DNA of 64,000 nt from assembly GCF_902859765.1 (NCBI RefSeq), contig NZ_CADIJV010000001.1, positions 248,001 to 312,000 of the forward strand. Reading direction: 5' to 3'. Numbering within the stretch: the stretch's first letter is position 1; the number at the start of each line of letters is the position of its first letter. The notes under the pieces are model-generated. The model worked only from the letters and a program-made list of their open reading frames with translations, ran no database searches and was not told where the DNA came from. Below, in pieces: positions 35,871-44,947 of this stretch. Made by a program: the position numbers and the translations under genes. The stretch comes from Achromobacter pulmonis. Lineage in GTDB: Bacteria; Pseudomonadota; Gammaproteobacteria; Burkholderiales; Burkholderiaceae_B.

Positions 35871-36641
35871 ATGCTGTTTCTGCTTTCCCCCGCCAAGAAG
35901 CTGGACTACGACTCGCCGGTGCACATCGAGACGCACACCCAGCCGCTGTTCGTGGACCAGGCCGCCGGCCTGATCAAGGTCCTGAAGACCAAGACCGCGG
36001 ACGACATTGCCGCACTGATGAGCCTGAGCCCGGCGCTGTCCGAGCTCAACGCGCAGCGCTACGCCGAATGGAAGCGCACCTTCACCCAGGCCAATTCGCG
36101 CCAGGCCGTGCTGGCCTTCAATGGCGACGTGTACGAGGGCCTGGACGCCGCGACCCTGTCGGCCAAGCAACTGGATTGGGCCCAGGATCATGTGGCCATC
36201 CTCAGCGGCCTGTATGGCGTGCTGCGGCCGCTGGACCTGATGCAGCCGTACCGCCTGGAAATGGGCACGCGCCTGCAGACGCCGAAGGGCAAGAACCTGT
36301 ACGAATACTGGGGCAGCGCCATTGCCGACTATCTCAACGAACGCCAGGCCGGGCAGAAGGCGCCGGTCATCGTCAATCTGGCCTCGGAAGAGTATTTCAA
36401 GTCGGTCGACCTGAAGGCGCTCAAGGCGCGCGTGGTGCAGTGCGTGTTCCAGGACTGGAAAAACGGCGCCTGGAAGATCATCAGCTTCCACGCCAAGCGC
36501 GCGCGCGGCCTGATGGCGCGCTACGCCATCCTGCACAAGGTGTCCAAGCCGGAAGGCCTGCAAGGCTTCGACCTGGAAGGCTACCGGTACGACGCCTCGG
36601 CCTCCTCCGACGACAAGCTCGTGTTCCGCCGCAAGCTTTGA
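35871..36641 (+). CDS. yaaA: YaaA, peroxide stress resistance protein (DUF328)
   Basis: A 256-residue member of the YaaA/UPF0246 family, which lowers intracellular free iron and limits DNA damage during hydrogen peroxide stress in E. coli and has a DNA-binding helix-hairpin-helix-like fold. It shows LFLLSPAKKLDYDSP at the start, FNGDVYEGLDAATLS, LSGLYGVLRPLDLMQPYRLE, VNLASEEYFKSVD and ISFHAKRARGLMARY. Length is normal. It follows the dehydrogenase gene by 16 bases with AAAGGAACC in between, and ends at a terminator shared with the convergent FUSC gene. Confidence 0.96.
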   Translation: MLFLLSPAKKLDYDSPVHIETHTQPLFVDQAAGLIKVLKTKTADDIAALMSLSPALSELNAQRYAEWKRTFTQANSRQAVLAFNGDVYEGLDAATLSAKQLDWAQDHVAILSGLYGVLRPLDLMQPYRLEMGTRLQTPKGKNLYEYWGSAIADYLNERQAGQKAPVIVNLASEEYFKSVDLKALKARVVQCVFQDWKNGAWKIISFHAKRARGLMARYAILHKVSKPEGLQGFDLEGYRYDASASSDDKLVFRRKL

Positions 36642-36667
36642 ACGAACCGCTGGCGGCCATGAGAAAG

Positions 36668-36693
36668 CCGGCCTCTCGCGAGGCCGGTTTTTT
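36668..36693. terminator. terminator between yaaA and the FUSC gene
   Basis: Stem CCGGCCTC / GAGGCCGG (36668-36675 with 36680-36687) and six T residues form a clear terminator for yaaA. The opposite face has an AAAG but a weaker T-run for the convergent gene. Confidence 0.85.
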
Positions 36694-36707
36694 ATTGCGG
36701 CAAGGGT

Positions 36708-38930
36708 TCAGGCCGGCGCCGCCACCGGCGGCGCATGCAGCGGATCCGCCAGCGCCTGCAGTTCCTGCCGGATCATGTGCGAGGCCTTGATCATCTGCTT
36801 GACCGGATACACCAGCGCCGCCTGCTCGCCCGCGGTGTCGAACTGGGTCGGCAGGTCGGCGGGTGCCTGGGCGCGGTTCTGGTCCAGCAGTTCGACCATG
36901 CCGGCCAGCGCCTGTTGCACCGCCTGCGGCGTGGCTGGCAGCGCGGCCAGGATCGGAATGGCCGCGGTGATCTGCGAGGCCAGCACGTGGTTCTGGATCA
37001 GCAGGTTGTTCAGTTCCGGCACGCTGACCTGGTGCGACTTGGGCTCGCTCATCATGCGGTAGAACGCCTCGGCGAAATTGCTGAAGGCAATGTGCACGTT
37101 CTTGCGCGCCAGGCGCCAGGCCAGGTCGGCGTCGGTGACGGCGGGCGTGGCGTCGGCGGCCGCGCCCACCGGTGCGCCATGCGCCTGCATCGCTTCCACG
37201 TAGCGCATGCCGGCCATCAGGTACTCGCGGTTGGCGCGGGTGGCCGCCGCCGCCAGCGGCTTGAGGTAGCGCGCTTCCCACCACGGCAGGATGTAGCTGC
37301 ATACCAGCGCCAGGGCGCAGCCGATCAAGGTGTCGATGGCGCGTTCGCCGATCACCGACATCGACACCGTGCCGGGCGAGACGAAGTGGAACACCAGCAC
37401 CACGAACAGCGTGTTGAAGATGGCGCTGGCCATGTAGTTCAGCTGCACCATGCTGTTGCCCATGATGCAGGCGCCCAGCAGCACCGCGAACAGGATGCCG
37501 GGCCGGTCGGTGACGTTGAACAGCAGCAGGGCGCAGATGCAGCCGATCAGCGTGCCCATCAGGCGCCAGCCATTGCGCTGTCGGGTCAGCGCAAAGCCCG
37601 GCTTCATGATGATGACGATGGTCAGCATGATCCAGTAGTTGTGCGCCGAGAACGCCGGCGACAGCCATTGGCTGGCCAGCGTCATGGCGATGGCCGCCGC
37701 CGCCGTCACGCGCAGCGCGTAACGAAAGTGCGGCGAGTCCAGCCGCAGGTTGCTGGTGAGCAGGCCGACGCGGAATTCCTGGCGCGAGATGAAGCGCGTC
37801 AGCGACTTATTGATGCGCAGCACGTCGGTGGGCTTGGCATCCGGCGAGGCGGCGGTATGGTCGGCCAGGCGGTCGACGATGCGGGCCGAATTGCGCAGCC
37901 GGCGCAGCACCTGCACGATCAGCGCCAGCATCTCGGGCTCGCGCTCGCCCAGGCCCTGCTGCTTGAGCTGCTCGATCTCGTATTCGATGGCGCGCAGTTC
38001 GGCCTTGGCGCTGCTGCGGTACTGCACCTTGCGGCCGCGCGACACATCCAGCGCGATGCGGTTCAATTCCAGGGACATCTTCACCAGCGCGTCGCGCATG
38101 AACATCAGGCAGTCGTTGCCGGCCAGCGCGCGCCGCAGCGCGGCGTAGTCGGTGTGGGTGGCCACCAGCGTGTCCAGCAACTGCAGCATGTCGACGAACA
38201 TGTTCCAGATCATCACGCGCTGGCGGTCGCCCAGGCCCTTGCCGCGCGGCAGGGCGCGCAGCACCATGTCGCGTGCCGCCTGGTGCTTTTCGGTCATGAT
38301 CGACTGGCGCTGGATCAGGGTGCGGTAGGCCTCGTCCAGGTCGGCCGTTTCGTCGTAGAAGGTGGCGCGCGCGGCCACGTAGTCGGCGGTGGCGAACAGC
38401 GCCACCGACATGGCCTGCTGTTCCTCGCGCAGCCAGAACAGCCGTGAAAATCCCAGACTGAACGCCACATAGAACAGCGCCCCGCCCAGCGTCGCGGCGG
38501 CATGTCCCAGCACTGCCTGCGGTTCCAGCGGCGAATGCATGGTCAGCGTCATCAGCAGCAGGCCGGCAAAGCCGATCAGGCCGCCGCGCTTGCCGAACAC
38601 CGTGAACATGGAATAGACGAAACACTGCGCGATGACCACCAGCCAGATCAGCACGGGGTGGGTCGAGGCCAGGCCGGTGATGACGACGGTCAGCGTGCCC
38701 AGCGCGGCGCCGCCCAGCATCTCGTTGGTGCGGTGCCGCTGCGGCCCGCCGGGCTGGTCGATGATGGCCAGGCACTGCGCGCCGAAGGTGGCCACCAGGC
38801 CGGTGGTGTAGTGGCCGAACAGCCCCCCCAGCACCAGCACCGGCAGCAGCATGCCCACGCCCTGGCGCACGCCGCCGAAGAAGTAGTGGCTGTAGAGGAA
38901 GCGGCGAATGCTGGCAATGCGCAGATCCAT
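36708..38930 (-). CDS. FUSC-family (YccS/YhfK-like) inner-membrane protein
   Basis: A 740-residue membrane protein with the two-halved architecture of the fusaric-acid-resistance/aromatic-acid efflux family: an N-terminal block of about six helices (VGMLLPVLVLGGLFGHYTT and so on), a cytoplasmic helical region (about 190-400, charged, coiled-coil-prone: AELRAIEYEIEQLKQQGLGE), a second six-helix block including YWIMLTIVIIMKPGFALTRQRNGWRLMGT in part, and a soluble C-terminus. The motif around KPGFALTRQRNGWR is diagnostic of the YccS/YhfK branch. The ATG at 38930 is preferred to a TTG at 38963. Substrate unknown. Confidence 0.92.
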   Translation of the reverse strand: MDLRIASIRRFLYSHYFFGGVRQGVGMLLPVLVLGGLFGHYTTGLVATFGAQCLAIIDQPGGPQRHRTNEMLGGAALGTLTVVITGLASTHPVLIWLVVIAQCFVYSMFTVFGKRGGLIGFAGLLLMTLTMHSPLEPQAVLGHAAATLGGALFYVAFSLGFSRLFWLREEQQAMSVALFATADYVAARATFYDETADLDEAYRTLIQRQSIMTEKHQAARDMVLRALPRGKGLGDRQRVMIWNMFVDMLQLLDTLVATHTDYAALRRALAGNDCLMFMRDALVKMSLELNRIALDVSRGRKVQYRSSAKAELRAIEYEIEQLKQQGLGEREPEMLALIVQVLRRLRNSARIVDRLADHTAASPDAKPTDVLRINKSLTRFISRQEFRVGLLTSNLRLDSPHFRYALRVTAAAAIAMTLASQWLSPAFSAHNYWIMLTIVIIMKPGFALTRQRNGWRLMGTLIGCICALLLFNVTDRPGILFAVLLGACIMGNSMVQLNYMASAIFNTLFVVLVFHFVSPGTVSMSVIGERAIDTLIGCALALVCSYILPWWEARYLKPLAAAATRANREYLMAGMRYVEAMQAHGAPVGAAADATPAVTDADLAWRLARKNVHIAFSNFAEAFYRMMSEPKSHQVSVPELNNLLIQNHVLASQITAAIPILAALPATPQAVQQALAGMVELLDQNRAQAPADLPTQFDTAGEQAALVYPVKQMIKASHMIRQELQALADPLHAPPVAAPA

Positions 38931-39423
38931 GGGCGCGGGACTCGAATCCGGGTAACGCGACAAGTATAGAGAGGCTGACCGTGTTTTAGGGGCCGGATGG
39001 TTACCGAACTTTCCCGCAGGCGCCGGCGCGACTTCCGTGCAACGTCCGCGAAACCTCGATTTGCTACGTTTGCCGCAACGCGGTAAATTGCTCCACTTGC
39101 GCCGGTCTGCCTATCCGAAACCGGCGCGATGAGGCGGATGGCCAGGGTCACCTCCCAGCCCTCCTGCAGCAGATACTTTTGCCGTTGGCCGCGCCACAAG
39201 CGTGTGTTGCCAAGGCTTCCATTTCGACCTCCAGCGTCCCCCAGGGGCGTTCGCACTGCGTTCTGTCGAACGTATGCCGGGTCGGCAGGGTGTCCGGGTG
39301 GCGTGGCTCCGTGAGCCGCTAAGCGCCGGATCATGTTGCCGTGGCCGGTATGGGTTCCGTTGCCGCCGTATCCGGGCGCGCAGCAGTCAGGGTTGCAGGG
39401 CCGGTTTTGAAAGGAATGACAAC
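38931..39423 (+). promoter_or_regulatory. ilv control region
   Basis: This 493-base gap separates the FUSC gene (leftward) from ilvI. A sigma-70-like promoter TTGCTA-17-TAAATT lies at 39061-39089, so the ilv transcript would start near 39096 and carry a leader of about 325 bases. A 25-residue frame occupies 39333-39410. No ordinary protein gene is supported; longer frames through the leader are rich in Arg and Pro and lack ribosome sites. Confidence 0.55.
39333..39410 (+). CDS. possible leader peptide in front of ilvI
   Basis: A 25-residue frame starting MLPWPVWVPLPPYPG ends with TGA at 39410, 13 bases before the ilvI ATG and overlapping the ilvI ribosome site (TGAAAGGAATG). Leu and Val are frequent in its first ten residues and it has consecutive prolines, a stalling-prone composition. 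It has no strong ribosome site of its own. A regulatory leader for branched-chain amino-acid synthesis is conceivable, but a chance frame cannot be excluded. Confidence 0.3.
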   Translation: MLPWPVWVPLPPYPGAQQSGLQGRF

Positions 39424-41139
39424 ATGGAAATGAATGGCGCCGATATCGTCGTGCGCTGCCTGGCCGATGAGGGCGTGGAACACGTTTTCGGCTACCCTGG
39501 CGGCGCGGTGCTCTACATCTACGACGCGATTTTCAAGCAGGACAAATTCCAGCATATCCTGGTTCGTCACGAGCAAGCCGCCGTGCACGCGGCCGATGCC
39601 TACTCGCGCTCGTCGCAGAAGGTCGGCGTCTGCATCGTGACCAGCGGTCCGGGCGTGACCAATGCCGTCACCGGCATCGCCACCGCCTACATGGATTCCA
39701 TCCCCATGGTCATCATCAGCGGGCAGGTGCCCACTGCGGCCATTGGCGAGGACGCCTTCCAGGAATGCGACACCGTCGGCATCACCCGTCCCTGCGTCAA
39801 GCACAACTTCCTGGTGCGTGACGTCAAGGATCTGGCCGAAACCATGCGCCGCGCGTTCTACATCGCGCGCACCGGCCGTCCCGGCCCGGTGCTGGTGGAT
39901 ATCCCCAAGGACATCACCGTCGCGCAGTGCAAGTACACCCCGCCCAAGGGCGAGATCTCGATGCGTTCCTATGCGCCCGTCAACAAGGGCCACCAGGGGC
40001 AGATCAAGAAAGCCGTGCAGATGCTGCTGGCCGCCGAACGGCCCATGATCTACACCGGCGGCGGGGTCATCCTGTCGAACGCCGCGCCCGAGCTGAACAA
40101 GCTCGTGTCGCAACTGGGCGCGCCCTGCACCAGCACCCTGATGGGCCTGGGCGGCTTCCCCGCCAGCAGCGGCCAGTTCGTCGGCATGCCCGGCATGCAC
40201 GGCACCTACGAGGCCAACATGGCGATGCAGCACTGTGACGTGCTGCTGGCCATCGGCGCCCGGTTCGATGACCGCGTGATCGGCAACCCCAAGCACTTCG
40301 CCCAGAACGCCCGCAAGATCATCCATATCGATATCGACCCGTCGTCGATCTCCAAGCGCGTGCGCGTGGACGTGCCGATCGTCGGCAACGTCAAGGATGT
40401 GCTGGCCGACCTGAGCGCGCAGTACGAGGCCGCCTCGGCCGAGCACAAGCCCGCTTCCATCGCCAAGTGGTGGGAGCAGGTCGAAGTCTGGCGCGGCAAG
40501 GAATGCCTCAAGTTCGCCAACTCGGACGAAGTCATCAAGCCGCAGTTCGTGGTGGAAAAGCTCTGGGAAGTGACCGGCGGCGACGCCTTCGTCACCTCCG
40601 ACGTGGGCCAGCACCAGATGTGGGCCGCGCAGTACTACAAGTTCGACAAGCCGCGACGCTGGATCAACTCCGGCGGCCTGGGCACCATGGGCGTGGGCCT
40701 GCCGTACGCCATGGGCGTGCAGATGGCCAATCCGGGCCAGGACGTCGCCGTGATCACCGGCGAGGCCTCGATCCAGATGAACATCCAGGAATTGTCGACC
40801 TGCCATCAGTACCGGCTGACGCCCAAGATCGTCTGCCTGAACAATCGCTTCCTGGGCATGGTGCGGCAGTGGCAGCAGATCGACTACGGCTCACGCTATT
40901 CCGAGTCGTATATGGATTCGCTGCCCGACTTCGTCAAGGTCGCCGAGGCCTATGGCCACGTGGGCCTGCGCATCGAGCGCCCGGCCGACGTCGAACCGGC
41001 GCTGCGCGAAGCGTTTGGCAAGCACAAGGAGCGCCTGGTCTTCCTGGACTTCATCACCGACCGCACCGAAAACGTGTGGCCGATGGTCAAGGCCGGCCGC
41101 GGGCTGACCGAAATGCTGCTCGGCTCTGAAGACCTGTAA
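39424..41139 (+). CDS. ilvI: acetolactate synthase large subunit
   Basis: The 571-residue thiamine-diphosphate enzyme makes acetolactate and acetohydroxybutyrate, the first common step of valine, leucine and isoleucine synthesis. The catalytic Glu50 is in VRHEQAAVHAADAYSR; FGYPGGAVLYIYDA, TSGPGVTNAVTGIATAYMDS and the C-terminal FLGMVRQWQ are typical. The metal-binding motif, normally GDG...NN, reads GEASIQMN (residues 446-453) followed by CLNN; Glu in place of Asp is noteworthy, though related betaproteobacterial enzymes may share it. ATG 39424 has AAAGGA in front. It forms an operon with ilvH (10-base gap) and ilvC. Confidence 0.97.
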   Translation: MEMNGADIVVRCLADEGVEHVFGYPGGAVLYIYDAIFKQDKFQHILVRHEQAAVHAADAYSRSSQKVGVCIVTSGPGVTNAVTGIATAYMDSIPMVIISGQVPTAAIGEDAFQECDTVGITRPCVKHNFLVRDVKDLAETMRRAFYIARTGRPGPVLVDIPKDITVAQCKYTPPKGEISMRSYAPVNKGHQGQIKKAVQMLLAAERPMIYTGGGVILSNAAPELNKLVSQLGAPCTSTLMGLGGFPASSGQFVGMPGMHGTYEANMAMQHCDVLLAIGARFDDRVIGNPKHFAQNARKIIHIDIDPSSISKRVRVDVPIVGNVKDVLADLSAQYEAASAEHKPASIAKWWEQVEVWRGKECLKFANSDEVIKPQFVVEKLWEVTGGDAFVTSDVGQHQMWAAQYYKFDKPRRWINSGGLGTMGVGLPYAMGVQMANPGQDVAVITGEASIQMNIQELSTCHQYRLTPKIVCLNNRFLGMVRQWQQIDYGSRYSESYMDSLPDFVKVAEAYGHVGLRIERPADVEPALREAFGKHKERLVFLDFITDRTENVWPMVKAGRGLTEMLLGSEDL

Positions 41140-41149
41140 GGAGGCCACC

Positions 41150-41641
41150 ATGAAGCACGTGATTTCCGTCCTCCTCGAAAACGAGCCCGGCGCGCTGTCG
41201 CGCGTGGTCGGCCTGTTCTCGGCGCGGGGCTACAACATCGAGACCCTGACCGTGGCGCCGACCGAGGATGCCACGCTGTCGCGCATGACCATCGTCACGA
41301 CGGGCTCGGACGAGGTCATCGAGCAGATCACCAAGCACCTGAACCGCCTGGTGGACGTGGTCAAGGTCGTGGACCTGACCGAAGGCGCGCACATCGAGCG
41401 CGAGCTGATGCTCGTGAAGGTGCGCGCGGTCGGCAAGGAGCGCGAGGAAATGAAGCGCATGGCGGACATCTTCCGCGGCCGCATCATCGACGTGACCGAC
41501 AAGTCCTACACCATCGAACTGACCGGGGTGCAGGAAAAAGTACAGGCCTTCCTGGAGGCCCTGGACCGCAGTGCCATTCTGGAAACCGTGCGCACCGGCG
41601 TGTCCGGCATCGGCCGCGGTGAACGGATCCTGAAGATTTGA
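41150..41641 (+). CDS. ilvH: acetolactate synthase small (regulatory) subunit
   Basis: A 163-residue regulatory subunit that binds valine and activates the large subunit. The N-terminal ACT domain reads MKHVISVLLENEPGALSRVV and GLFSARGYNIETLTVAPTED, and the C-terminal half RELMLVKVRAVGKEREEMKR with FRGRIIDVTDKSYTIELTG. This is the full-length IlvH form. A consensus AAGGAGG stands in front of the ATG. It follows ilvI after 10 bases and precedes ilvC by about 70 bases. Confidence 0.97.
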   Translation: MKHVISVLLENEPGALSRVVGLFSARGYNIETLTVAPTEDATLSRMTIVTTGSDEVIEQITKHLNRLVDVVKVVDLTEGAHIERELMLVKVRAVGKEREEMKRMADIFRGRIIDVTDKSYTIELTGVQEKVQAFLEALDRSAILETVRTGVSGIGRGERILKI

Positions 41642-42727
<1,086 letters not shown>

Positions 42728-42774
42728 TTCCGGTGTGCGCGCGGGGTTTGCGCCCCGCGCGCGCCGGCCGAAAG

Positions 42775-42807
42775 CGGCATGCCTGGCGAAGGCATGCCGT
42801 TTTTTTT
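42775..42807 (+). terminator. terminator of the ilvIHC operon
   Basis: Stem CGGCATGCC / GGCATGCCG (42775-42783 with 42791-42799), a seven-base loop and eight T residues. Just before it, GCGCGGGG-TTTG-CGCCCCGCGC forms another strong hairpin without a T-run. Confidence 0.88.
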
Positions 42808-42894
42808 GTGCCGGCGCGGGCATGGCCCTTGCTGCGGCCCGTTGCGGGGCCAGATGAGTTAACCTTTCAATGTCTGTCGTAAGTAATTGAGACC

Positions 42895-43668
42895 ATGCCC
42901 AATTTTTCCATGCGCGATTCCGAGAACCGCCACCGAAGCATCTACCTGCTGCCCAATGCATTCACCACCGCGGCCCTGTTCGCGGGGTTCTATGCCGTGG
43001 TGCAGGCCATGAACAACCGCTTCGAGGTTGCCGCGATCGCCATCTTCGTGGCCATGGTGCTGGACGGCATGGACGGCCGGGTGGCGCGCCTGACCAATAC
43101 CCAGTCGGCCTTTGGCGAACAATACGATTCGCTGTCGGACATGACGTCGTTCGGCGTGGCGCCGGCGCTGGTGATGTACGAATGGATCCTGAATGACCTG
43201 GGACGCTGGGGCTGGCTGGCGGCATTCGTCTACGTGGCCGGGGCCGCGCTGCGCCTGGCGCGCTTCAATACCAATATCGCGGTGGTGGACAAGCGCTTCT
43301 TCCAGGGCCTGCCGAGTCCGGCGGCGGCGGCGCTGGTGGCCGGCTTCGTCTGGCTGGCGGTCGATAACAAGCTGCCGATCCACGACAGCGTGATGGCCTG
43401 GGTTGCGTTCACGCTGACCATGTACGCCGGCATCACCATGGTGTCGAACGCGCCGTTCTTCAGCGGCAAGAGCTTTGCCCTGGGCCGCAGCGTGCCGTTC
43501 TGGGGCATCTTGCTGGTGGTGGCGGTGTTCGTGTTCGTGTCCAGCGATCCCCCGGTGGTGCTGTTCGGCCTGTTCGTGCTGTATGGCCTGTCGGGCTGGA
43601 TCACCTGGGCCTGGCGCTGGAACCGCGCCCGGCGCTTGCAGCAGGAGCGCCGCGGCCAGTCGTCCTGA
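42895..43668 (+). CDS. pssA: CDP-diacylglycerol--serine O-phosphatidyltransferase
   Basis: A membrane phosphatidylserine synthase that makes the precursor of phosphatidylethanolamine. The CDP-alcohol phosphotransferase motif is complete: D60-G-R-V-A-R, then G74, D78 and D82 (DGRVARLTNTQSAFGEQYD). The 257-residue protein has multiple hydrophobic spans and starts with the polar segment MPNFSMRDSENRHRSIYLLP. This is the integral-membrane type II enzyme found in many betaproteobacteria rather than the E. coli PLD-like form. It lies alone between two terminators. Confidence 0.95.
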   Translation: MPNFSMRDSENRHRSIYLLPNAFTTAALFAGFYAVVQAMNNRFEVAAIAIFVAMVLDGMDGRVARLTNTQSAFGEQYDSLSDMTSFGVAPALVMYEWILNDLGRWGWLAAFVYVAGAALRLARFNTNIAVVDKRFFQGLPSPAAAALVAGFVWLAVDNKLPIHDSVMAWVAFTLTMYAGITMVSNAPFFSGKSFALGRSVPFWGILLVVAVFVFVSSDPPVVLFGLFVLYGLSGWITWAWRWNRARRLQQERRGQSS

Positions 43669-43690
43669 CCGAACGTGTGGCGCCTCACGC

Positions 43691-43717
43691 AAAAAACCCG
43701 CCGCGAGCGGGTTTTTT
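43691..43717. terminator. bidirectional terminator after pssA
   Basis: AAAAAACCCGC / GCGGGTTTTTT (43691-43701 with 43707-43717), loop CGCGA. It serves pssA and the convergent lipoprotein gene. Confidence 0.9.
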
Positions 43718-43750
43718 GCTGGGCAGGCGGCGCAGGATCAGCGCCACATA

Positions 43751-44269
43751 TCAGCGCCACATGAAGCGGTCATCGTCGTACATCGGGTCCGGGCCGGGGT
43801 GGAAGTGTGTCACCCCGTTGCCGTCGCGCCCCATGTAGACATACATCAGGGAATTCCAGACGCCGTTTTCCTTGTAGCGGTACGACCACACGACCTCGCG
43901 TTTCTCGCCCAGGCCGGCTTCCTCGATGCGGGCTGGCGGGCCGAACTCGCAGCGCACGCGGTCCGGGCCCCATTGGCCCTGTTCCAGCACTCTGAAGTGG
44001 GCATCGGTCAGCAATGGCATGACGCGGTCGACCCGACCGTCGGCGCCGACGTTGGCGCCCCAGGCGTACTGGCCCATGGGCTGCTGCGTCCAGATCACGC
44101 GGCGACCGCCGTTGGCCTGCGGGCATTCGAAATTGGGCCGGCCGAACTGGGTCTGGACCTCGGCCAGCGGGGTGCCCGGGGCGACCTGGGCAAGATTGGC
44201 ACAGGCGGCCAGCCCGGCGAGGGCCGCGGCGGCCAGGGTGGTGCGGGCAACTCTGTAATAATTTGACAT
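43751..44269 (-). CDS. predicted lipoprotein with two OmlA/BamE-like units
   Basis: A 172-residue lipoprotein: the lipobox LAAC (residues 20-23 of RTTLAAAALAGLAACANL) predicts lipidation. The mature part has APGTPLAEVQTQFGRPNFEC, the kind of glycine/proline-marked helix-turn seen in SmpA/OmlA-BamE folds, and a second related unit around MPLLTDAHFRVLEQGQWGPD with VRCEFGPPARIEE. C-terminal MGRDGNGVTHFHPGPDP is His/Asp-rich. Function unknown. A 13-base sequence at the gene end is tandemly duplicated (43737-43749 and 43750-43762); the second copy holds the stop codon and the first is just downstream. Confidence 0.8.
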   Translation of the reverse strand: MSNYYRVARTTLAAAALAGLAACANLAQVAPGTPLAEVQTQFGRPNFECPQANGGRRVIWTQQPMGQYAWGANVGADGRVDRVMPLLTDAHFRVLEQGQWGPDRVRCEFGPPARIEEAGLGEKREVVWSYRYKENGVWNSLMYVYMGRDGNGVTHFHPGPDPMYDDDRFMWR

Positions 44270-44359
44270 ATCGTGGCTCCTGATGCCTTGCGGCGGGGCA
44301 GCGGTGCGATGCCTGGCGGCGGGCCGGCGCTGTCTCTGGGGTAATTCTAGCGAATCGGC

Positions 44360-44365
44360 TATAAT
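44360..44365 (+). promoter_or_regulatory. -10 box of the rpsO-pnp promoter
   Basis: A perfect TATAAT lies 222 bases before rpsO in a divergent 318-base gap, with only a weak -35 region (TGGGGT at proper distance). The leader that follows is likely to carry the S15/PNPase autoregulatory structures known from E. coli, but I could not define them here. Confidence 0.5.
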
Positions 44366-44587
44366 CGCCGGGCTTTATCAAGTGTATTGATTTTGCAAGA
44401 TGCTTTGCGCCGGCAACGGGGCTGGGCTGGATGGGAATCCAACAGGGCGCTGGCCCGGGATTTCCGGTGTTTCCAGGGTGGCCCCGAAGCAGCAGTGAGA
44501 ACGCAATAATGCTTTTCGCCGGCAGCGATTTTTTTTCAAACCACGTCAGGGCGCCTCGGCCCTGTCGCATGTCCGAAGAGGTCATCC

Positions 44588-44857
44588 ATGTCTGTAGCTG
44601 ACATCAAGAAATCCGATATCGTTGCGCAATTCCAACGCGCTCAAGGCGATACCGGTTCCCCCGAAGTCCAGGTGGCTCTGCTCACCGCCCGTATCAACGA
44701 ACTGACCGGTCACTTCAAAGAACACATGAAGGACCATCACTCGCGCCGCGGTCTGCTGCGCATGGTCAGCCGTCGCCGCAAGCTGCTCGACTATCTCAAG
44801 GGCCGCAATCCCGACTCGTACCGCGCACTGATCGAAAAACTCGGTCTGCGCAAGTGA
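44588..44857 (+). CDS. rpsO: 30S ribosomal protein S15
   Basis: S15 binds the central domain of 16S rRNA early in small-subunit assembly. The 89-residue product shows [40 protein letters not shown] and [20 protein letters not shown], fully typical. It is followed by pnp, a nearly universal pairing, with a terminator-like hairpin between the two. A GAAGAGGTCATCC stretch precedes the ATG. Confidence 0.98.
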   Translation: MSVADIKKSDIVAQFQRAQGDTGSPEVQVALLTARINELTGHFKEHMKDHHSRRGLLRMVSRRRKLLDYLKGRNPDSYRALIEKLGLRK

Positions 44858-44883
44858 TCGACGGGGCTGGCTCCCCATGACGC

Positions 44884-44926
44884 AACCGTGGTCGGTGCGA
44901 CGCATGTCGCGACGGCCACGGTTTTT
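44884..44926 (+). terminator. hairpin between rpsO and pnp
   Basis: AACCGTGG (44884-44891) pairs with CCACGGTT (44916-44923), enclosing a smaller GTCGC stem, and is followed by a T-run. It resembles the partial terminator/processing site between rpsO and pnp in E. coli and lies 20 bases before the pnp ATG. Confidence 0.6.
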
Positions 44927-44947
44927 CATTTGTAAGGAATAATCGTC

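Noticed and set aside
39129-39314. 61-codon frame in the ilv leader
   Set aside because: Arg/Pro/Ser-rich, no ribosome site, no concentration of Ile/Leu/Val codons; not a credible leader peptide.
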